A DNA stretch of 64,000 nt, taken from the NCBI GenBank assembly GCA_035556735.1, contig DATMFF010000001.1:62001-126000 (forward strand). The letters are read 5' to 3'. This stretch comes from CANJBX01 sp035556735 (lineage in GTDB: Bacteria; Pseudomonadota; Alphaproteobacteria; Rhizobiales; Xanthobacteraceae). Made by a program: the position numbers and the translations under genes. The notes under the pieces are model-generated. The model saw nothing but the letters and a program-made list of their open reading frames with translations. It searched no databases and was not told where the DNA came from. Shown here in pieces: positions 32,241 to 40,968 of this stretch (positions are counted from its first letter, which is position 1; each line of letters begins with the position of its first letter).

Positions 32241-34733
32241 ATGACTGCCTTCGACCAGCCCCTGCCCGTCGACGCCGCGCTGCCCGAATTGACGGCGGCG
32301 CTGGCGACGCACAGCAGTGCCGTGCTCGTGGCGCCTCCGGGCGCCGGCAAGACCACGCGCGTGCCGCTGGTGCTGGCCGGTCAGGCCTGGGCGAAGGGCA
32401 AGAAGATCCTCGTGCTGGAGCCGCGCCGGCTCGCCACCCGCGCGGCCGCCGAGCGCATGGCGCGCACGCTCGGCGAGAAGGTCGGCAACACCGTCGGCTA
32501 TCGCGTGCGCCTCGGCTCCAAGGTCTCGCGCGCGACCCGGATCGAGGTCGTCACCGAGGGCATCTTCACCAATCTCGTCCTTGACGATCCCACGCTCGAG
32601 GGCGTCGCCGCGGTGCTGTTCGACGAATTCCACGAGCGCTCGCTCGACGCAGACCTCGGCCTCGCGCTGGCGCTCGACGCGCAGGCGGGGCTGCGCGAGG
32701 ATCTCAAGCTGCTGGTGATGTCGGCGACGATCGACGGCGCGCGCGTGGCGCGCCTGCTGCGCGACGCGCCGGTGGTCGAGAGCGAGGGCCGCGCCTTTCC
32801 GGTCGAGACGCGTTACGTCGGCCGCGACCCGCAGCGGCCGATCGAGGCGCAGGCGGCGGACGCGGTCACGCGCGCGCTGCGCGCCGAGGAAGGCTCGCTG
32901 CTGGTGTTCCTGCCGGGCGCCGCGGAGATCCGCCGCTGCGAAACGCAGCTGCGCGAGCGCGTGAGCGACCCCGCCGTCGACATCGTGCCGCTGTTCGGCG
33001 CGCTCGACGCGGACGTGCAGGATCGCGCCATCGCGCCTGCTCCGCCGGGCCGCCGCAAGGTCGTGCTCGCCACCTCGATCGCGGAGACATCGCTGACCAT
33101 CGACGGCGTGCGCATCGTGGTCGACGCCGGCCTCGCACGCGTGCCGCGCTACGAGCCCGATGTCGGACTCACGCGGCTCGAGACCGTGCGCGTCTCGCGC
33201 GCCTCCGCCGACCAGCGGCGCGGGCGCGCCGGACGCACCGCGCCGGGCGTCTGCTACCGGCTGTGGGACGAGCCGCAGACCGGATCGCTCGAGCCGTTCA
33301 CCAAACCGGAGATCCTCGCCGCCGACCTGTCGTCGTTCGTGCTCGACCTCGCGCACTGGGGCATCACCGATCCGGACGCGCTGGCATTCCTCGATCCGCC
33401 GCCGAAGGCCGCGCTCAACGAAGCGCGCGCGCTGCTGCGTGAACTCGGCGCGCTCGACGAGACGGACCGCATCACCGAGGAGGGCAAGCGGCTGCGCGCG
33501 CTGCCGTTGCCGCCCCGGCTGGCGCGTATGGTGGTCGATGCCGGTCGCGAAGGCGCCGGCGCGCTCGCCAGCGAGATCGCGCTCGTGCTCACCGAGCGCG
33601 GGCTCGGCGGCAACGACGTCGACCTGCGCCACCGGCTCGACGGACTGCGCCGTGACCGCTCGCGCCGCGCGCAGGATGCGCGGCGCATGGCAGAGCGCTG
33701 GGCGGCGATGGCGCAGGGAAATCCCCCGCGCGAAGGACGAGGCCGAGACACGGCCGAGGCCACCCTCTCGGCCGGCGCCGTGCTTGCCCTTGCCTACCCG
33801 GACCGCATCGCCAAGTCGCGCGGCGCCGGCGGCGGCTTCCTGCTCGCCAACGGACGCGGCGCCGCCGTCGATCAGGCCTCACCGCTCGCACGCGAACCTT
33901 TCCTCGCCGTCGCCGAGATCGCGGGCAGCGCCACGCAGGCGCGCGTGCTGCTGGCCGCGCCGGTCACGCTCGAGGAGATCGAGACACGCTTCGCCGATCG
34001 GATCGAAACGCGCGCGGAGGTGGTGTTCGACACGGCATCGATGAGTTTGCGCGGGCGCGCCGGCCGGCGGCTTGGCGCGATCATGCTCGCGGAGCGCATG
34101 GTGCCGGTGGACGCGAGCGACGAGAACGCGCGCAAGCTGGCCGAAGGCATCGCGCGCGCGGGCATCGAGCGGCTGCCGTGGACCAAGCCGCTGCTGCAGT
34201 GGCGCGACCGCGTCATGTTCCTGCGCCAAGCCGAGGGTGACGAGTGGCCGGACCTGTCGGACGATGGATTGGCGGCGCAGGCAGGCGAGTGGCTCGCGCC
34301 GGCATTGGCCGGCAAGACCTCGCTGAAGGACTTCTCGGCGGACGAACTGGCAGGCGCGCTGTCCGCGTTGCTGCCGTATCAGATGCGCCGCCGTCTCGAC
34401 ACCGAGGCGCCGACGCATTTCGACGCGCCGTCGGGCTCGCGTGTGCCGATCGACTACGAGAGCGGCGAAGGCCCGAAGCTGTCGATCCGCGTGCAGGAGC
34501 TGTTCGGGCTCGACCGCCATCCGACGATCGCCGGCGGACGCGTGCCGCTGCTGGTGGAACTGCTCTCGCCCGCGCACCGCCCGGTGCAGGTGACGCGTGA
34601 CCTGCCGGGCTTCTGGCGCGGCAGCTATGCCGCGGTGAAGACCGAGATGCGCGGGCGCTATCCCCGCCACCCGTGGCCGGACGATCCCGTCAGCGCGCCG
34701 GCGACACGCCGGGCGAAGCCGCGCGGCACGTAG
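32241..34733 (+). CDS. hrpB: ATP-dependent helicase HrpB
   Basis: 830 aa, close to E. coli HrpB in length. DExH helicase motifs: PPGAGKTTRVP (residues 32-42), the DEFHERS box, the SAT motif LVMSATIDG, SIAETSLTI, and QRRGRAGRTAPG (motif VI). An HA2-like region and the HrpB-specific C-terminal domain with IDYESGEGPKLSIRVQELFG follow. It is a DEAH/RHA-type RNA helicase whose cellular RNA target is not firmly known. The start is the second of two adjacent ATGs (32238, 32241) and both are possible. A hairpin follows the stop codon. Confidence 0.9.
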   Translation: MTAFDQPLPVDAALPELTAALATHSSAVLVAPPGAGKTTRVPLVLAGQAWAKGKKILVLEPRRLATRAAAERMARTLGEKVGNTVGYRVRLGSKVSRATRIEVVTEGIFTNLVLDDPTLEGVAAVLFDEFHERSLDADLGLALALDAQAGLREDLKLLVMSATIDGARVARLLRDAPVVESEGRAFPVETRYVGRDPQRPIEAQAADAVTRALRAEEGSLLVFLPGAAEIRRCETQLRERVSDPAVDIVPLFGALDADVQDRAIAPAPPGRRKVVLATSIAETSLTIDGVRIVVDAGLARVPRYEPDVGLTRLETVRVSRASADQRRGRAGRTAPGVCYRLWDEPQTGSLEPFTKPEILAADLSSFVLDLAHWGITDPDALAFLDPPPKAALNEARALLRELGALDETDRITEEGKRLRALPLPPRLARMVVDAGREGAGALASEIALVLTERGLGGNDVDLRHRLDGLRRDRSRRAQDARRMAERWAAMAQGNPPREGRGRDTAEATLSAGAVLALAYPDRIAKSRGAGGGFLLANGRGAAVDQASPLAREPFLAVAEIAGSATQARVLLAAPVTLEEIETRFADRIETRAEVVFDTASMSLRGRAGRRLGAIMLAERMVPVDASDENARKLAEGIARAGIERLPWTKPLLQWRDRVMFLRQAEGDEWPDLSDDGLAAQAGEWLAPALAGKTSLKDFSADELAGALSALLPYQMRRRLDTEAPTHFDAPSGSRVPIDYESGEGPKLSIRVQELFGLDRHPTIAGGRVPLLVELLSPAHRPVQVTRDLPGFWRGSYAAVKTEMRGRYPRHPWPDDPVSAPATRRAKPRGT

Positions 34734-34747
34734 TTTCAACTTTAGCA

Positions 34748-34766
34748 AACGCCGCAACGCGGCGTT
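34748..34766 (+). terminator. Terminator-like hairpin after hrpB
   Basis: AACGCCGC-AAC-GCGGCGTT, an 8-bp perfect stem with a 3-nt loop, begins 14 nt after the hrpB stop. No long U-run follows, so termination efficiency is uncertain. Confidence 0.45.
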
Positions 34767-34864
34767 AACGACGGCGCGGACCTGTGCGATCCGGCGCATC
34801 GAAGTTAGCGCTCTGCAAACGTGCTCGCGGCTATGGAGCCCTATCCTTTTACGAAGGCGGGTTC

Positions 34865-35365
34865 ATGCGCTTCATTGTGATCTTTGCGGTCGCCGCCGTC
34901 GCCATCGGGGCGTTCGTGCCTACCCTGTTCAACCCGCGCTCCCGACCCGCCACGACGGCAAACATCGCCGCCCCGGAGCCGCAGGCGCCGGCCGGATCGC
35001 GCACGGTGTCGATCCGGCGCGCGTCCGACGGGCACTTCCACACCGAGGCATCGGTCGACGGCCGGCGCGTCGACATGCTGGTCGACACCGGCGCGTCCGT
35101 CATCGCGCTGCGCGAGCGCGATGCCGCGCGGCTCGGCATCCATCCGGCGGCGCGCGACTACAGCGCCAAGATCTCGACGGCGAACGGCGTGGTGCTGGCC
35201 GCGCGCGTCGAACTCAACCGCGTGGAGGTCGGCGGCATTACCGTCCGCAACGTCGCCGCGGTCGTGCTGCCGGATGAGGCCCTCGGCAAGAACCTGCTCG
35301 GAATGTCGTTCCTCTCGAAGCTGCGCTGGGAGCAACGCAACGGGCAGCTCACGCTGGAGCAGTAG
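34865..35365 (+). CDS. Retropepsin-like aspartic protease, TIGR02281 family
   Basis: 166 aa. One N-terminal membrane anchor (residues 1-20), a proline/alanine linker, then a retropepsin-like domain with the catalytic aspartate D74 in MLVDTGASVIALRE and the family end NLLGMSFLSKLRWEQRNGQLTLEQ. It resembles small membrane-tethered clan AA proteases of alphaproteobacteria, facing the periplasm. They would act as dimers because each chain has one aspartate. The physiological substrate is unknown. Confidence 0.85.
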   Translation: MRFIVIFAVAAVAIGAFVPTLFNPRSRPATTANIAAPEPQAPAGSRTVSIRRASDGHFHTEASVDGRRVDMLVDTGASVIALRERDAARLGIHPAARDYSAKISTANGVVLAARVELNRVEVGGITVRNVAAVVLPDEALGKNLLGMSFLSKLRWEQRNGQLTLEQ

Positions 35366-35415
35366 CGCGAACCGCGCGTTCCCGCCGGCCGCACATATGC
35401 GGCCGCACATATGCG

Positions 35416-35441
35416 AAGGGCCGCTCTTGCGAGCGGCCCTT
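35416..35441. terminator. Strong hairpin, shared terminator of the protease gene and the minus-strand mini-gene
   Basis: AAGGGCCGCTC-TTGC-GAGCGGCCCTT, an 11-bp perfect stem. It lies 50 nt after the protease stop and at the distal end of the structured minus-strand transcript. Just before it stands a duplicated GCCGCACATATGC (about 35390-35415). Confidence 0.6.
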
Positions 35442-35550
35442 CCATTGTCGGACCGTGGTCCGGCACTACGGCGGCGCTGCGCTTTCGCGCAAATCCCCCG
35501 TTACTGCGCGACGCTGCGCTCCCAACCGACAGGCTGGAAGCGCGCCGCTG

Positions 35551-35625
35551 TCACGCCTGGACCTCGGTAGAGGCGAGGATCCAGATCACACGTGCCGGCG
35601 ACCGCGGCGATTGACAATGAGACAC
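35551..35625 (-). CDS. 24-aa mini-protein with an extended perfect Shine-Dalgarno
   Basis: GTG start at 35625, 7 nt after AAGGAGG, and a TGA stop ending at 35551. The peptide has a polar start rich in Ser, Pro and Arg (SPRSPAR) and a hydrophobic end, RVIWILASTEVQA. It is too short for standard gene finders. From memory, not verified here, a nearly identical end and the same ribosome site occur in many Bradyrhizobium-like genomes, which would argue for selection on the peptide or its translation. Function unknown. Confidence 0.55.
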   Translation of the reverse strand: MSHCQSPRSPARVIWILASTEVQA

Positions 35626-35828
35626 TGGATCACCTCCTTTCTGATGTTGACGATGTCTGAATGTAGGTACGGCCCGCACGATTCGTAAAGGGTCGCCGAC
35701 CGTCCTTTTCCGACATTAAAATTTCGACATGCGCGCCAAACAGGCCGCCCATCCATTTTTTATGCAAACTCGCAGTCGTTAATTTGTCGCGCCACTGTTA
35801 CAACAGCACCGGCACCTCACACCTTTGC

Positions 35829-37049
35829 ATGGCGATGGCTGACAGTCAGGACGCGCAGGTTGGCAAGCCCGGCGCGGCCGCCACGAGCGATTTAAACCGG
35901 CCGCTGTTCGTCGCGCTGATCGCGCATACCGTCACGGTCAATGCCGTCGTCGCGCTGGCGCGGGTCACCACGTCCTACCGCGCCATCGAACTCGATCTGT
36001 CGGTGGTCTGGCTCGGCGTGATCGCCAGCGGCTTCTCGCTGATCCCGGTGTTCTCGGCAGTGTGGGTCGGCCGCCTCATCGACCGCGGCTATGACGCCCT
36101 CTCGGCGCGGGTCGGCGCGGCGATGATGCTCGTCGCCTGCGCGGGATTGTGGTGGATGCCAAACTCCGCAGTGCATTTGCTGCTGTTCTCGATCGTGCTC
36201 GGCTTCGGCCACCTGTTCTGCATGGCGGGCCATCAGATGATCGCGGTCCGCTGCGCCGGACCGATCAGCCGCGAGCACGTGTTCGGCTATCACATGATCG
36301 CCATCGCGATCGGCCAGGGACTCGGCCCGATGATGCTGAGCTGGTTGGGGGGCGACGCGCATCTGCCGCCGACGCAACTGCTGTTCGCCGCGGCGCTCGT
36401 GGGAGCGATGATCTCCCAGGTCGTCGCCTTCGGCCTGCGCCGCACCGGCACACCTGCAGCCGCACGCGGCAGGACGGAGACCGTCACGGTCCGCGAGATG
36501 CTGCGCCAGCGCAGCCTCGTCGCGGTGCTGATCGCAAGCGTGGTGACGGTGACGGCGTTCGAACTGCTCACCGTGTACCTGCCGCTGCTTGGCACCGAGC
36601 GCCAGATCGATACGCGCGACATCGGCCTGCTGCTGGCCGCGCGCTCGCTGGTCTCGATCGTGTCACGCACCTTTTACGCACGGCTGATTATGCTGGTCGG
36701 ACGCCAGCGCCTGATGCTGGCGTGCATGATGCTCGGAGCCGCCGGCTTCACCCTGATGGGCCTGCCGGTGTCCCTGCCGCTCATGTATGTCGCCATGGCG
36801 GTCGTGGGCGTCGGCCTCGGCATCGCGGCCACCCTCGGATTCTCGGAGGTGGTGGCGCTCGCACCGCACCACGCCCGCGCGACCGCGCTGTCGCTGCGCC
36901 TGACCGGCAACCGTATCGGGCAATTGCTGGTGCCGGCGGCGGCGAGCGTGGTCGCGGAGATCACCGGCATCGGCGGCGTGCTGCTGATCATCGCCGCCTG
37001 TCTGGCGGCGTCGGGCGCCTTCACCCACATCAGCGTCAAGAGGCCATAG
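35829..37049 (+). CDS. MFS transporter
   Basis: 406 aa with twelve predicted membrane helices. The cytoplasmic loop 2-3 has GRLIDRGYDALSARVG, an MFS motif A variant. A charged central loop near residue 205 (RRTGTPAAARGRTE) splits the two six-helix halves. No substrate-specific motif is visible; drug or metabolite efflux is most likely. The start is uncertain because no good ribosome site lies before the ATG at 35829 or the one at 35835. The 203 nt upstream, back to the mini-ORF, are AT-richer than the surroundings and probably hold the promoter. Confidence 0.8.
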   Translation: MAMADSQDAQVGKPGAAATSDLNRPLFVALIAHTVTVNAVVALARVTTSYRAIELDLSVVWLGVIASGFSLIPVFSAVWVGRLIDRGYDALSARVGAAMMLVACAGLWWMPNSAVHLLLFSIVLGFGHLFCMAGHQMIAVRCAGPISREHVFGYHMIAIAIGQGLGPMMLSWLGGDAHLPPTQLLFAAALVGAMISQVVAFGLRRTGTPAAARGRTETVTVREMLRQRSLVAVLIASVVTVTAFELLTVYLPLLGTERQIDTRDIGLLLAARSLVSIVSRTFYARLIMLVGRQRLMLACMMLGAAGFTLMGLPVSLPLMYVAMAVVGVGLGIAATLGFSEVVALAPHHARATALSLRLTGNRIGQLLVPAAASVVAEITGIGGVLLIIAACLAASGAFTHISVKRP

Positions 37050-37218
37050 GGCGTTTGCGCCGATTTGTTAGTTGCCTCCGGCGCGGCTTGCGCTATCTCA
37101 AGCTGCAACTTTCTTCCGCCGAAACGGTTTAGGTCCCGCCGTCCTCATCCAAACTTTGCCGCAAGCGCGTGGGACGTTCAGGCCACCGCACCGGTCCTTC
37201 TCCTCGCGAGGTCAGTCC

Positions 37219-38718
37219 ATGTTCCCCACGCCGAAACCCGCGCTCACGCCCAACACCTACGCCTATGAATCCGAGCCGATGGTGAAGGCCACGGGCTTTC
37301 GCGAGTACGACGCGCGCTGGCTGTTCGGGAAAGAGATCAACCTGATGGGCATCCAGGCGCTCGGCATGGGCCTGGGCACCCTGATCCGTGAGATGGGCGT
37401 CTCGCCGAGCATCGTCACCGGGCACGACTTTCGCGGCTACTCCGCCTCGATCAAGTACGCGCTGGTCTCCGGCCTGATGGCGGCCGGCTGCAAGGTCCAC
37501 GACGTCGGTCTCGCCGTGACGCCGATGGCCTACTTCGCGCAGTTCGAGCTCGACGTGCCCGCCGTCGCCATGGTGACCGCTTCGCACAACGACAACGGCT
37601 GGACCGGCGTGAAGATGGGCGCCCAGCGCCCGCTCACTTTCGGACCCGACGAGATGACACGGCTCAAGGAGATCGTGCTCGGCGCGAAGTTCCAGCTCAC
37701 CGGCGGCGGCTCCTACGTGTTCGTCGAGAATTTTCCCGAGCGCTACATCGCGGACCTGACGAAACGGCCGAAGCTCAAGCGCAAGCTCAAGGTGGTCTGC
37801 GCCTGCGGCAACGGGACCGCCGGCGCGTTCGCGCCGCGCGTGCTGGAGGCGGTCGGCTGCGAGGTGATCCCGCTCGACTGCGAACTCGATCACACGTTCC
37901 CCAAATACAATCCCAATCCGGAAGACATGGAGATGCTGCACGCGATCCGCGACGCGGTGCTGGCGCACAAGGCCGACGTCGGACTCGGCTTCGACGGCGA
38001 CGGCGACCGCTGCGGCGTCGTGGACGACACGGGCGAAGAGATCTTCGCCGACAAGGTCGGGGTCATGCTCGCGCGCGACATGTCGAGCCTGCACCCCGGT
38101 GCGACATTCGTCGTCGACGTCAAATCGACCGGCCTCTACGCCACCGATCCGGTGCTGATCAAGAATGGCGTCAAGGCGCAATACTGGAAGACGGGCCACT
38201 CCTATATGAAACGGCGCACCCACGAACTGGGCGCGATCGCCGGCTTCGAGAAGTCGGGACACTATTTCTTCAATCCGCCGTTCGGCCGCGGCTACGACGA
38301 CGGCCTCGTCTCCGCGCTGGCGATCTGCGACATGCTCGACCGCAATCCCGGAAAGAAGATGTCGGACCTCAAGAGCGCGCTGCCCAAGACCTGGGGCTCG
38401 CCGACCATGGCGCCGCACTGTCCCGACGAGATCAAGTACGGCGTGGTCGAAGCCGTGGTGAAGCATTTCGAGCAGGCAAAGGCGAACGGCGAGACGGTCG
38501 CCGGCCAGAAGATCCGCGACCTCGTCACCGTCAACGGGGTGCGCGTGACCGTGGAGGACGGCACCTGGGGGCTGGTGCGCGCGTCATCCAACAAGCCGGA
38601 GCTGGTGGTGGTGGTGGAGAGCCCCGCCTCCGAGCAACGCATGCGCGACATGTTCAAGGCTGTGGACGCCGTGCTGCGCACGCATCCGGACGTCGGGGCA
38701 TACAATCAGACGATCTGA
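37219..38718 (+). CDS. Phosphomannomutase/phosphoglucomutase
   Basis: 499 aa alpha-D-phosphohexomutase. The phosphoserine loop is VTASHNDNGWTG (S122), the Mg2+ loop is GFDGDGDRCGVVDD, the sugar-binding loop is GFEKSGHYFF (the usual E-x-SGE is E-x-SGH), and a C-terminal phosphate-binding region reads TVEDGTWGLVRASSNKPEL. It interconverts the 1- and 6-phosphates of mannose or glucose for LPS, exopolysaccharide and glycogen precursors. The ATG at 37219 lies a few bases after GCGAGG, and the N-terminus fits relatives. It is in the same region as kdsB, another LPS precursor gene. Confidence 0.87.
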   Translation: MFPTPKPALTPNTYAYESEPMVKATGFREYDARWLFGKEINLMGIQALGMGLGTLIREMGVSPSIVTGHDFRGYSASIKYALVSGLMAAGCKVHDVGLAVTPMAYFAQFELDVPAVAMVTASHNDNGWTGVKMGAQRPLTFGPDEMTRLKEIVLGAKFQLTGGGSYVFVENFPERYIADLTKRPKLKRKLKVVCACGNGTAGAFAPRVLEAVGCEVIPLDCELDHTFPKYNPNPEDMEMLHAIRDAVLAHKADVGLGFDGDGDRCGVVDDTGEEIFADKVGVMLARDMSSLHPGATFVVDVKSTGLYATDPVLIKNGVKAQYWKTGHSYMKRRTHELGAIAGFEKSGHYFFNPPFGRGYDDGLVSALAICDMLDRNPGKKMSDLKSALPKTWGSPTMAPHCPDEIKYGVVEAVVKHFEQAKANGETVAGQKIRDLVTVNGVRVTVEDGTWGLVRASSNKPELVVVVESPASEQRMRDMFKAVDAVLRTHPDVGAYNQTI

Positions 38719-38726
38719 GCGCAGTC

Positions 38727-38783
38727 GCGAATAGCGTGTGAAGGGTAGCGATCAGAGCCGGCGCGGCTTCATTCGCTATTCGC
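38727..38783. repeat. Inverted repeat between convergent genes
   Basis: GCGAATAGCG (38727-38736) and CGCTATTCGC (38774-38783) are perfectly complementary with a 37-nt loop. The right arm covers the stop codon of the minus-strand hypothetical gene. It could end transcription in both directions or be a remnant of a small repeat. Confidence 0.45.
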
Positions 38784-39111
38784 TCACGTCCCGGTAGACC
38801 TCGAACTCGACCCCACCGGCGACCATGCTGCGCCACATCTGCAGCGAGGCCTGCATGCGCGGATCGCTGGCGATCTGCTGGCGGTTCATCTCGATGTTGG
38901 CGTCGGTCTCGTATTCGACGATCTGCACGAAACGTCCCGGATCGTCGACGTTCTGCAGGAGCCGCACGTTCTTGCCGCCGAAGAACTCGTAGAACGGCCG
39001 CGCCGCCTGCACGAGCGCCAGCAGCTGCTTGGGATCGGCCGAAGGCGCCGTGAACTTGAGATGCAGCGTCCGTGTGACCTTGGCCGGGGCCGCCTTCGCC
39101 GTCTTCGCCAT
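38776..39111 (-). CDS. Hypothetical protein, probable dimeric alpha/beta-barrel fold
   Basis: 111 aa, no named family. A short basic N-terminus is followed by beta-alpha-beta-beta-like order: TRTLHLKFTAPS (strand), PKQLLALVQAARPFYEFFGG (helix), VRLLQNVDDPGRFVQIVEYET (strands) and a helix up to residue 95. This suggests the NIPSNAP/ABM-like ferredoxin fold, although no catalytic residues can be named. The start at 39111 is chosen because GGAG lies 7 nt upstream. A GTG at 39144 would add eleven residues. Confidence 0.65.
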   Translation of the reverse strand: MAKTAKAAPAKVTRTLHLKFTAPSADPKQLLALVQAARPFYEFFGGKNVRLLQNVDDPGRFVQIVEYETDANIEMNRQQIASDPRMQASLQMWRSMVAGGVEFEVYRDVSE

Positions 39112-39176
39112 CACGATCTCCGACGCGCTTGTTGTGTCACTCACCCGGCTCTAGCCCGCGCCGCGACGGGAACTTG

Positions 39177-40034
39177 TCAGGCCGTCAGCTTGGCACGCAG
39201 CGGATGCGCTGGATACACCCCGAGGATCTTCATCGAGCGCGGCCGCGACACGAACTCCAGCTCCTCGAGCGCAAGCTCCAGCGCACGCTCCGTCGGATGA
39301 GCCTCGACGTCAGCATAGAACTGCGTGGCGGAGAAGGTGCCGCCCACCATGTAGCTTTCGAGCTTGGTCATGTTGATGCCGTTGGTGGCGAAGCCGCCGA
39401 GCGCCTTGTAGAGCGCGGCCGGCACGTTTCGCACCTCGAACACGAAGGTCGTGACGACCTTGCCGCGCTGCGCGGGCTTGGCCCACTTCGGCGTGCGCGA
39501 CAGCACGATGAAGCGCGTGGTGTTGTGCGACTCGTCCTCGACGTTGCGCTTGAGGATCTTCAGACCATAGATCTCGGCGGCAAGCTTCGAGGCGATGGCG
39601 GCGCGCGTGGCATCGCCGGCCTCCGCGACGATGCGGGCGGAGCCGGCCGTGTCCGCCGCGACAACCGCGCGGATGCCGAGGTCGCGGATCGTCTTGCGGC
39701 ACTGTCCGAGCGCCTGCACGTGGCTCTCGACGGACTTGATGGTCTTGAGCGATGCGCCCCTCGGGGCCATCAGCTGGTGATGCACCGGCATGAAATGCTC
39801 GGCCACGATATGCAGGCGCGAGTTCGGCATCAGGTGGTGGATGTCGGCGACCCGCCCGGCGACCGAATTCTCGATCGGGATCATCGCAAGCTCCGCCCTG
39901 CCCGTCCGCACGGCCGCAAAGGCATCCTCGAAGGTGGCGCAGGGGACCGGCGTGTAGCGGGGATAGACTTCGCGGCAGGCAAGGTCCGAATTGGCCCCCG
40001 GCTCGCCCTGGTAGACGATCTTACGCTTGCTCAT
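39177..40034 (-). CDS. pheA: Prephenate dehydratase
   Basis: 285 aa mono-functional enzyme without a chorismate mutase domain. The PDT catalytic domain (about residues 1-185) has IENSVAGRVADIHHLM and the invariant threonine in NTTRFIVLSR. The C-terminal ACT domain carries GxNxTKLES in NGINMTKLESYMVGG, the phenylalanine-binding site. It converts prephenate to phenylpyruvate in phenylalanine synthesis and is inhibited by phenylalanine. It lies 54 nt downstream of kdsB, the kdsB-pheA order also known from Bradyrhizobium relatives. Confidence 0.92.
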   Translation of the reverse strand: MSKRKIVYQGEPGANSDLACREVYPRYTPVPCATFEDAFAAVRTGRAELAMIPIENSVAGRVADIHHLMPNSRLHIVAEHFMPVHHQLMAPRGASLKTIKSVESHVQALGQCRKTIRDLGIRAVVAADTAGSARIVAEAGDATRAAIASKLAAEIYGLKILKRNVEDESHNTTRFIVLSRTPKWAKPAQRGKVVTTFVFEVRNVPAALYKALGGFATNGINMTKLESYMVGGTFSATQFYADVEAHPTERALELALEELEFVSRPRSMKILGVYPAHPLRAKLTA

Positions 40035-40088
40035 GATGCTTGGTATGGGCCGCTCCCACGGCGAGTCAACTGTTGCGCAACATTGCGC

Positions 40089-40829
40089 TCAACGGGGCGA
40101 CAGCGCCGCGCGCGCCGCAGCGAGGTCCTCGGGCGTGTCGACGCCGAGCGGAACGCTGTCGACGAGGGCGACATCGATCCGAAGCCCGGCTTCGAGGAGA
40201 CGCAGCTGCTCGAGCTTCTCACGCCGCTCGAGCGCTGACGGCGGAAGGCGCACGAAGGTCTCGAGCGCACTGCGCCGATAGGCGTATAGGCCGATGTGGT
40301 GATAGAGCGGGCCTTCGCCGTAGGGCGCCGTTGCGCGGGTAAAGTAGAGCGCGCGCAACCGAGCGGGGCCGACGGGCGAGCCCACCACCTTGACCACGTT
40401 GGGGTTGTCCCGCTGCGCCGGATCGCGGATCTCGGCTGCCAGCGTCGCCACCGCCACCGCCGGGTCGGCCAGCAGCGCGAGCGCGGACCGCACGTCGGCG
40501 GGTGCCAGGGTCGGCAGGTCGCCCTGCACGTTCACCACGAACCGGATGCGCCCGCCCGGATCGACGTGCCCGAGGGCCTCGTAGAGCCGGTCGGAGCCGG
40601 AGGGATGGTCGGCCCGCGTCATCACGGCGTGCCCGCCGGCGCGCTCGACGGCGGCGGCGATCTCGCCCGAATCGGTGGCGACCACCACCGGCCCCACCTC
40701 GGCTTCGCTGGCCCGCCGCAGCACATGCACGATCATCGGCGCGCCGGCGATGTCCGCCAGCGGCTTGCCTGGCAGCCGGGTGGCGGCCATGCGCGCGGGA
40801 ATGATGACGAGGACGTCGGAATCGGCCAT
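40089..40829 (-). CDS. kdsB: 3-deoxy-manno-octulosonate cytidylyltransferase
   Basis: 246 aa. The nucleotide-binding loop IIPARMAATRLPGKPLADIAG is at residues 9-29, followed by VVVATDSGEI, the Mg2+/CTP region NVQGDLPTLAP and the end YHHIGLYAYRR...PPSALERREKLEQLRLLE. It activates Kdo as CMP-Kdo for lipid A core assembly in the cytosol. First gene of the kdsB-pheA pair and divergent from the CycM-type cytochrome gene. The gap of 139 nt holds both promoters. Confidence 0.93.
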   Translation of the reverse strand: MADSDVLVIIPARMAATRLPGKPLADIAGAPMIVHVLRRASEAEVGPVVVATDSGEIAAAVERAGGHAVMTRADHPSGSDRLYEALGHVDPGGRIRFVVNVQGDLPTLAPADVRSALALLADPAVAVATLAAEIRDPAQRDNPNVVKVVGSPVGPARLRALYFTRATAPYGEGPLYHHIGLYAYRRSALETFVRLPPSALERREKLEQLRLLEAGLRIDVALVDSVPLGVDTPEDLAAARAALSPR

Positions 40830-40968
40830 GCGACGGATGCAATATTCGTAGAATTTGCTTGCTTATACGGTTGCCAGGGTCGCGGCAAACCGGCTATTTC
40901 TCCGCTCGAAATCGCCCATTCGGGCCGGTTTTTCTTCCCTTGTCGCCTGCTGCGGGAGCTGCTCCGCG

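Larger units (their letters stand above)
35416..35660 (-). ncRNA. Candidate structured small RNA carrying a mini-ORF
   Basis: Minus-strand unit. Reading 5' to 3': a weak promoter-like TTTACG...CTACAT (about 35662-35690), then AGAAAGGAGGTGATCCAG (35642-35625), an 18-nt perfect complement of the 16S rRNA 3' tail. A 24-codon ORF follows. After its stop come a 12-bp hairpin with two G-U pairs and a UGUC loop (35543-35516), a TGCGC-GAAA-GCGCA tetraloop hairpin (35491-35478), a GGACC/GGTCC palindrome near 35450-35462 and the terminal 11-bp hairpin. The density of hairpins after such a short ORF suggests a dual-function RNA or leader-peptide device. Exact ends are guesses. Confidence 0.55.

Noticed and set aside
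30882..33632. A 916-codon open frame on the minus strand
   Set aside because: It lies antisense to the short MetE-like gene and hrpB, both with clear family motifs. Its Arg/Ala/His-rich translation is typical of shadow frames in GC-rich DNA.
35625..35642. 18-nt match to the 3' end of 16S rRNA on the plus strand, considered as an rRNA fragment
   Set aside because: The preceding bases do not continue into 16S helix 45, and no rRNA lies nearby. It is explained as the complement of an extended Shine-Dalgarno on the minus strand.
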